Source: Spirochaetota bacterium
Lineage (GTDB): Bacteria > Spirochaetota > GWE2-31-10 > MWDO01
Length of the DNA stretch: 24,980 nucleotides
Reading direction: 5' to 3'
Assembly (NCBI GenBank): GCA_017998755.1
Contig: JAGOCL010000002.1
Coordinates: 1-24,980 of the forward strand
Each line of letters opens with the position of its first letter. Positions within the stretch are counted from its first letter, which is position 1. Under the pieces are notes generated by a model. It searched no databases. It saw only the letters and a list, made by a program, of their open reading frames with translations, and was not told where the DNA came from. Shown here one piece after another: positions 23,481-24,980 of this stretch. A program made the position numbers and the translations under genes.

Positions 23481-24980
23481 ATGAAAATTATTTTATTTTC
23501 AATTATGTTATTATTAACGCTAGGATGCGGTAGAGAAACGCGCCAGAATTTTACAATTAGCGAAAATGAAAGAATTTACAATATCAATTACGACTACAAA
23601 GAAAACGATCCTAAAAATATTACAGACATTATAATCGGCGTAGAAAATTTTCCAAACACTTTTAATCCGTTTAAAGCGTATACATATACGGAAAGAATTC
23701 TTGTCTCAAGCTTATATTCTACGCTTTTTTCGATAGATCCCAAAACAAAAACTACCATTCCAAATTTAGTTAAACGATATGAAATATCCGACGATGGGCT
23801 TAATTATCGTCTAGAAATATTAGATAATATAAAATTTAGCGATGGTTCAAAATTATCGGTTTCCGACATAAGAAAATCTTTTTCATTATTAGAATCTTAT
23901 TTAAAAAACGCCGAGTTATATAACAGTTTTTATATTCTCAACAAAACTGTTAATTTTAATTTAATAGACGAGTATAGTTTTGAATTATCTATTGACATTC
24001 CAAATTCTAATTTACTATATGCCTTGTCGAAGTTTCCAATATTAAAAGAGAAAGAGATAGAAAATATTAAATCCTATGAAGATTTTATCGTTTTGTGGTC
24101 AAAGAATAATCCTCCAACCGGGAGCGGGCCGTTTAAAATAGAGAAAATAACCAAAAAGGATATAACGTTATCAAGAAATCCACATTATTTTAAAAAGAAT
24201 ATAAACGATTTGCAGTATCCATATTCCGATAAAGTTCTCCTTAAAACTTATGAGAGTAAAAACAAAATGATAATAGGTTTTACAAATATGGAATGCGATA
24301 TAATAAAAATATCAGGTAATGAAGATTTTTATAATTTATACAAATATTTTGAAAACAATGAATTTGTTAAAATTATTTCTACGGGATATAGCGAAAATAA
24401 AATAATCGCAACTTACAATTGTATGAACGGTTCTATAAATGATATGAAAGACATATTATTAAGAGGAAAAGTATCAAATATTATAGATCGTTCGCTAAAA
24501 AATAAATATACGATATTAAATACTATTATAGATAATAAGAAAAATGAGCCGCCCGATTATAATAAATTTAAAGATATTAATTACGACGGTTATATAGAAG
24601 ATAATAATATGAAAAATTTGTCGTTAAACTTAGTTGCGTATGAAGAAAATGAAAATATTAAGAAAATCGCTCAAGACATAAAAATTGAATTGTTAAAAGA
24701 GGGGTTTAATATAAATTTAGAAATATACCCCTTTTATAAATTCATTGAGAAAATTTATTACGAAAAAGATTTTGATATCGCATTGATAAATTGTAAATTT
24801 AGTAATAATATGGAAGATTATTATTCATTATTATCTAAATCAGATTTTTCATTTTACACTTTTTTTGATAATAGTTCCGATACGAATGCAAAAAATAAAT
24901 TATTGGGCGATCTTTTAATAACAAACAAAAAAGAGAAACAAGAAAAAATAAAAAAAAGTATTGTAGAGATAATATTAAAA
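23481..24980 (+). CDS. OppA-type (family 5) solute-binding lipoprotein, 3' end outside the window
   Basis: The frame is open for 500 codons with no stop and runs off the right edge. The protein starts MKIILFSIMLLLTLGCG, with a lipobox Cys at 16, so it is a membrane-anchored extracytoplasmic binding protein of a peptide- or nickel-type ABC importer. Family-5 features include LFSIDPKTKTTIPNLVKRYEISDDGLNYRLEI, then KFSDGSKLSVSDIRKSF and PTGSGPFKIEKI, in the expected order. AAGGGA lies 5 nt before the ATG. No permease or ATPase genes are visible; they may follow outside. The ligand cannot be told. The protein is very Asn/Lys/Ile-rich like its neighbours. Confidence 0.85.
   Translation, partial: MKIILFSIMLLLTLGCGRETRQNFTISENERIYNINYDYKENDPKNITDIIIGVENFPNTFNPFKAYTYTERILVSSLYSTLFSIDPKTKTTIPNLVKRYEISDDGLNYRLEILDNIKFSDGSKLSVSDIRKSFSLLESYLKNAELYNSFYILNKTVNFNLIDEYSFELSIDIPNSNLLYALSKFPILKEKEIENIKSYEDFIVLWSKNNPPTGSGPFKIEKITKKDITLSRNPHYFKKNINDLQYPYSDKVLLKTYESKNKMIIGFTNMECDIIKISGNEDFYNLYKYFENNEFVKIISTGYSENKIIATYNCMNGSINDMKDILLRGKVSNIIDRSLKNKYTILNTIIDNKKNEPPDYNKFKDINYDGYIEDNNMKNLSLNLVAYEENENIKKIAQDIKIELLKEGFNINLEIYPFYKFIEKIYYEKDFDIALINCKFSNNMEDYYSLLSKSDFSFYTFFDNSSDTNAKNKLLGDLLITNKKEKQEKIKKSIVEIILK

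Noticed and set aside
1..24980. tRNA, rRNA, CRISPR or insertion sequences
   Set aside because: Intergenic gaps were read by eye. No cloverleaf-like segment, spaced repeat array, transposase or terminal inverted repeats were found.

Overview
The window is AT-rich, densely packed bacterial chromosome. The best guess is a Spirochaetota member, at moderate confidence. The pointers are an LL-diaminopimelate aminotransferase, a MurA with Asp in place of the catalytic Cys (reported for Borrelia and some other bacteria), a homodimeric-type AsnA, a PilZ / ATPase / STAS-like signalling trio, and a 7TM-type diguanylate cyclase. No rRNA, tRNA, CRISPR or insertion sequence was seen.

The left edge looks like an origin region. 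dnaA lies on the minus strand. About 220 bp of very AT-rich DNA follow it, with four copies of the 9-mer TTATTAACA in both orientations. A ribosome-binding site and ATG of another minus-strand gene, presumably dnaN, sit at bases 1-13. Next, also on the minus strand, come murA-rdgB and dapL with a small lipoprotein gene. Plus-strand genes follow: two unrecognised proteins and a polyprenol/dolichol-kinase-like membrane protein. Then minus-strand genes return: a cyclodeaminase-like folate protein, a small membrane protein, asnS, asnA and an AMMECR1-family protein.

Between the divergent AMMECR1 gene and serS lies a perfect 56-bp palindrome (12571-12626) centred on an exact consensus parS (TGTTTCACGTGAAACA). 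It is flanked by the two genes' promoters. This fits ParB-based chromosome segregation about 12 kb from the putative origin. serS overlaps a family-4 uracil-DNA glycosylase gene by 4 bp.

The tryptophan operon follows. It has a strong promoter, a 23-codon leader peptide with two Trp codons, mutually exclusive 1:2, 2:3 and 3:4 RNA pairings ending in a T-rich terminator, then trpE, fused trpGD and fused trpCF. trpB and trpA are absent from the window. The layout matches classical ribosome-mediated attenuation and the enterobacterial gene order without BA.

Downstream is a signalling block: a PilZ protein, an anti-sigma-like ATPase, a STAS-like protein and a 7TM diguanylate cyclase. Together they suggest a c-di-GMP and partner-switch module. 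The right end holds a small lipoprotein gene (minus), a PHP-family metallophosphoesterase, and the first 500 codons of an OppA-type solute-binding lipoprotein that runs off the window.
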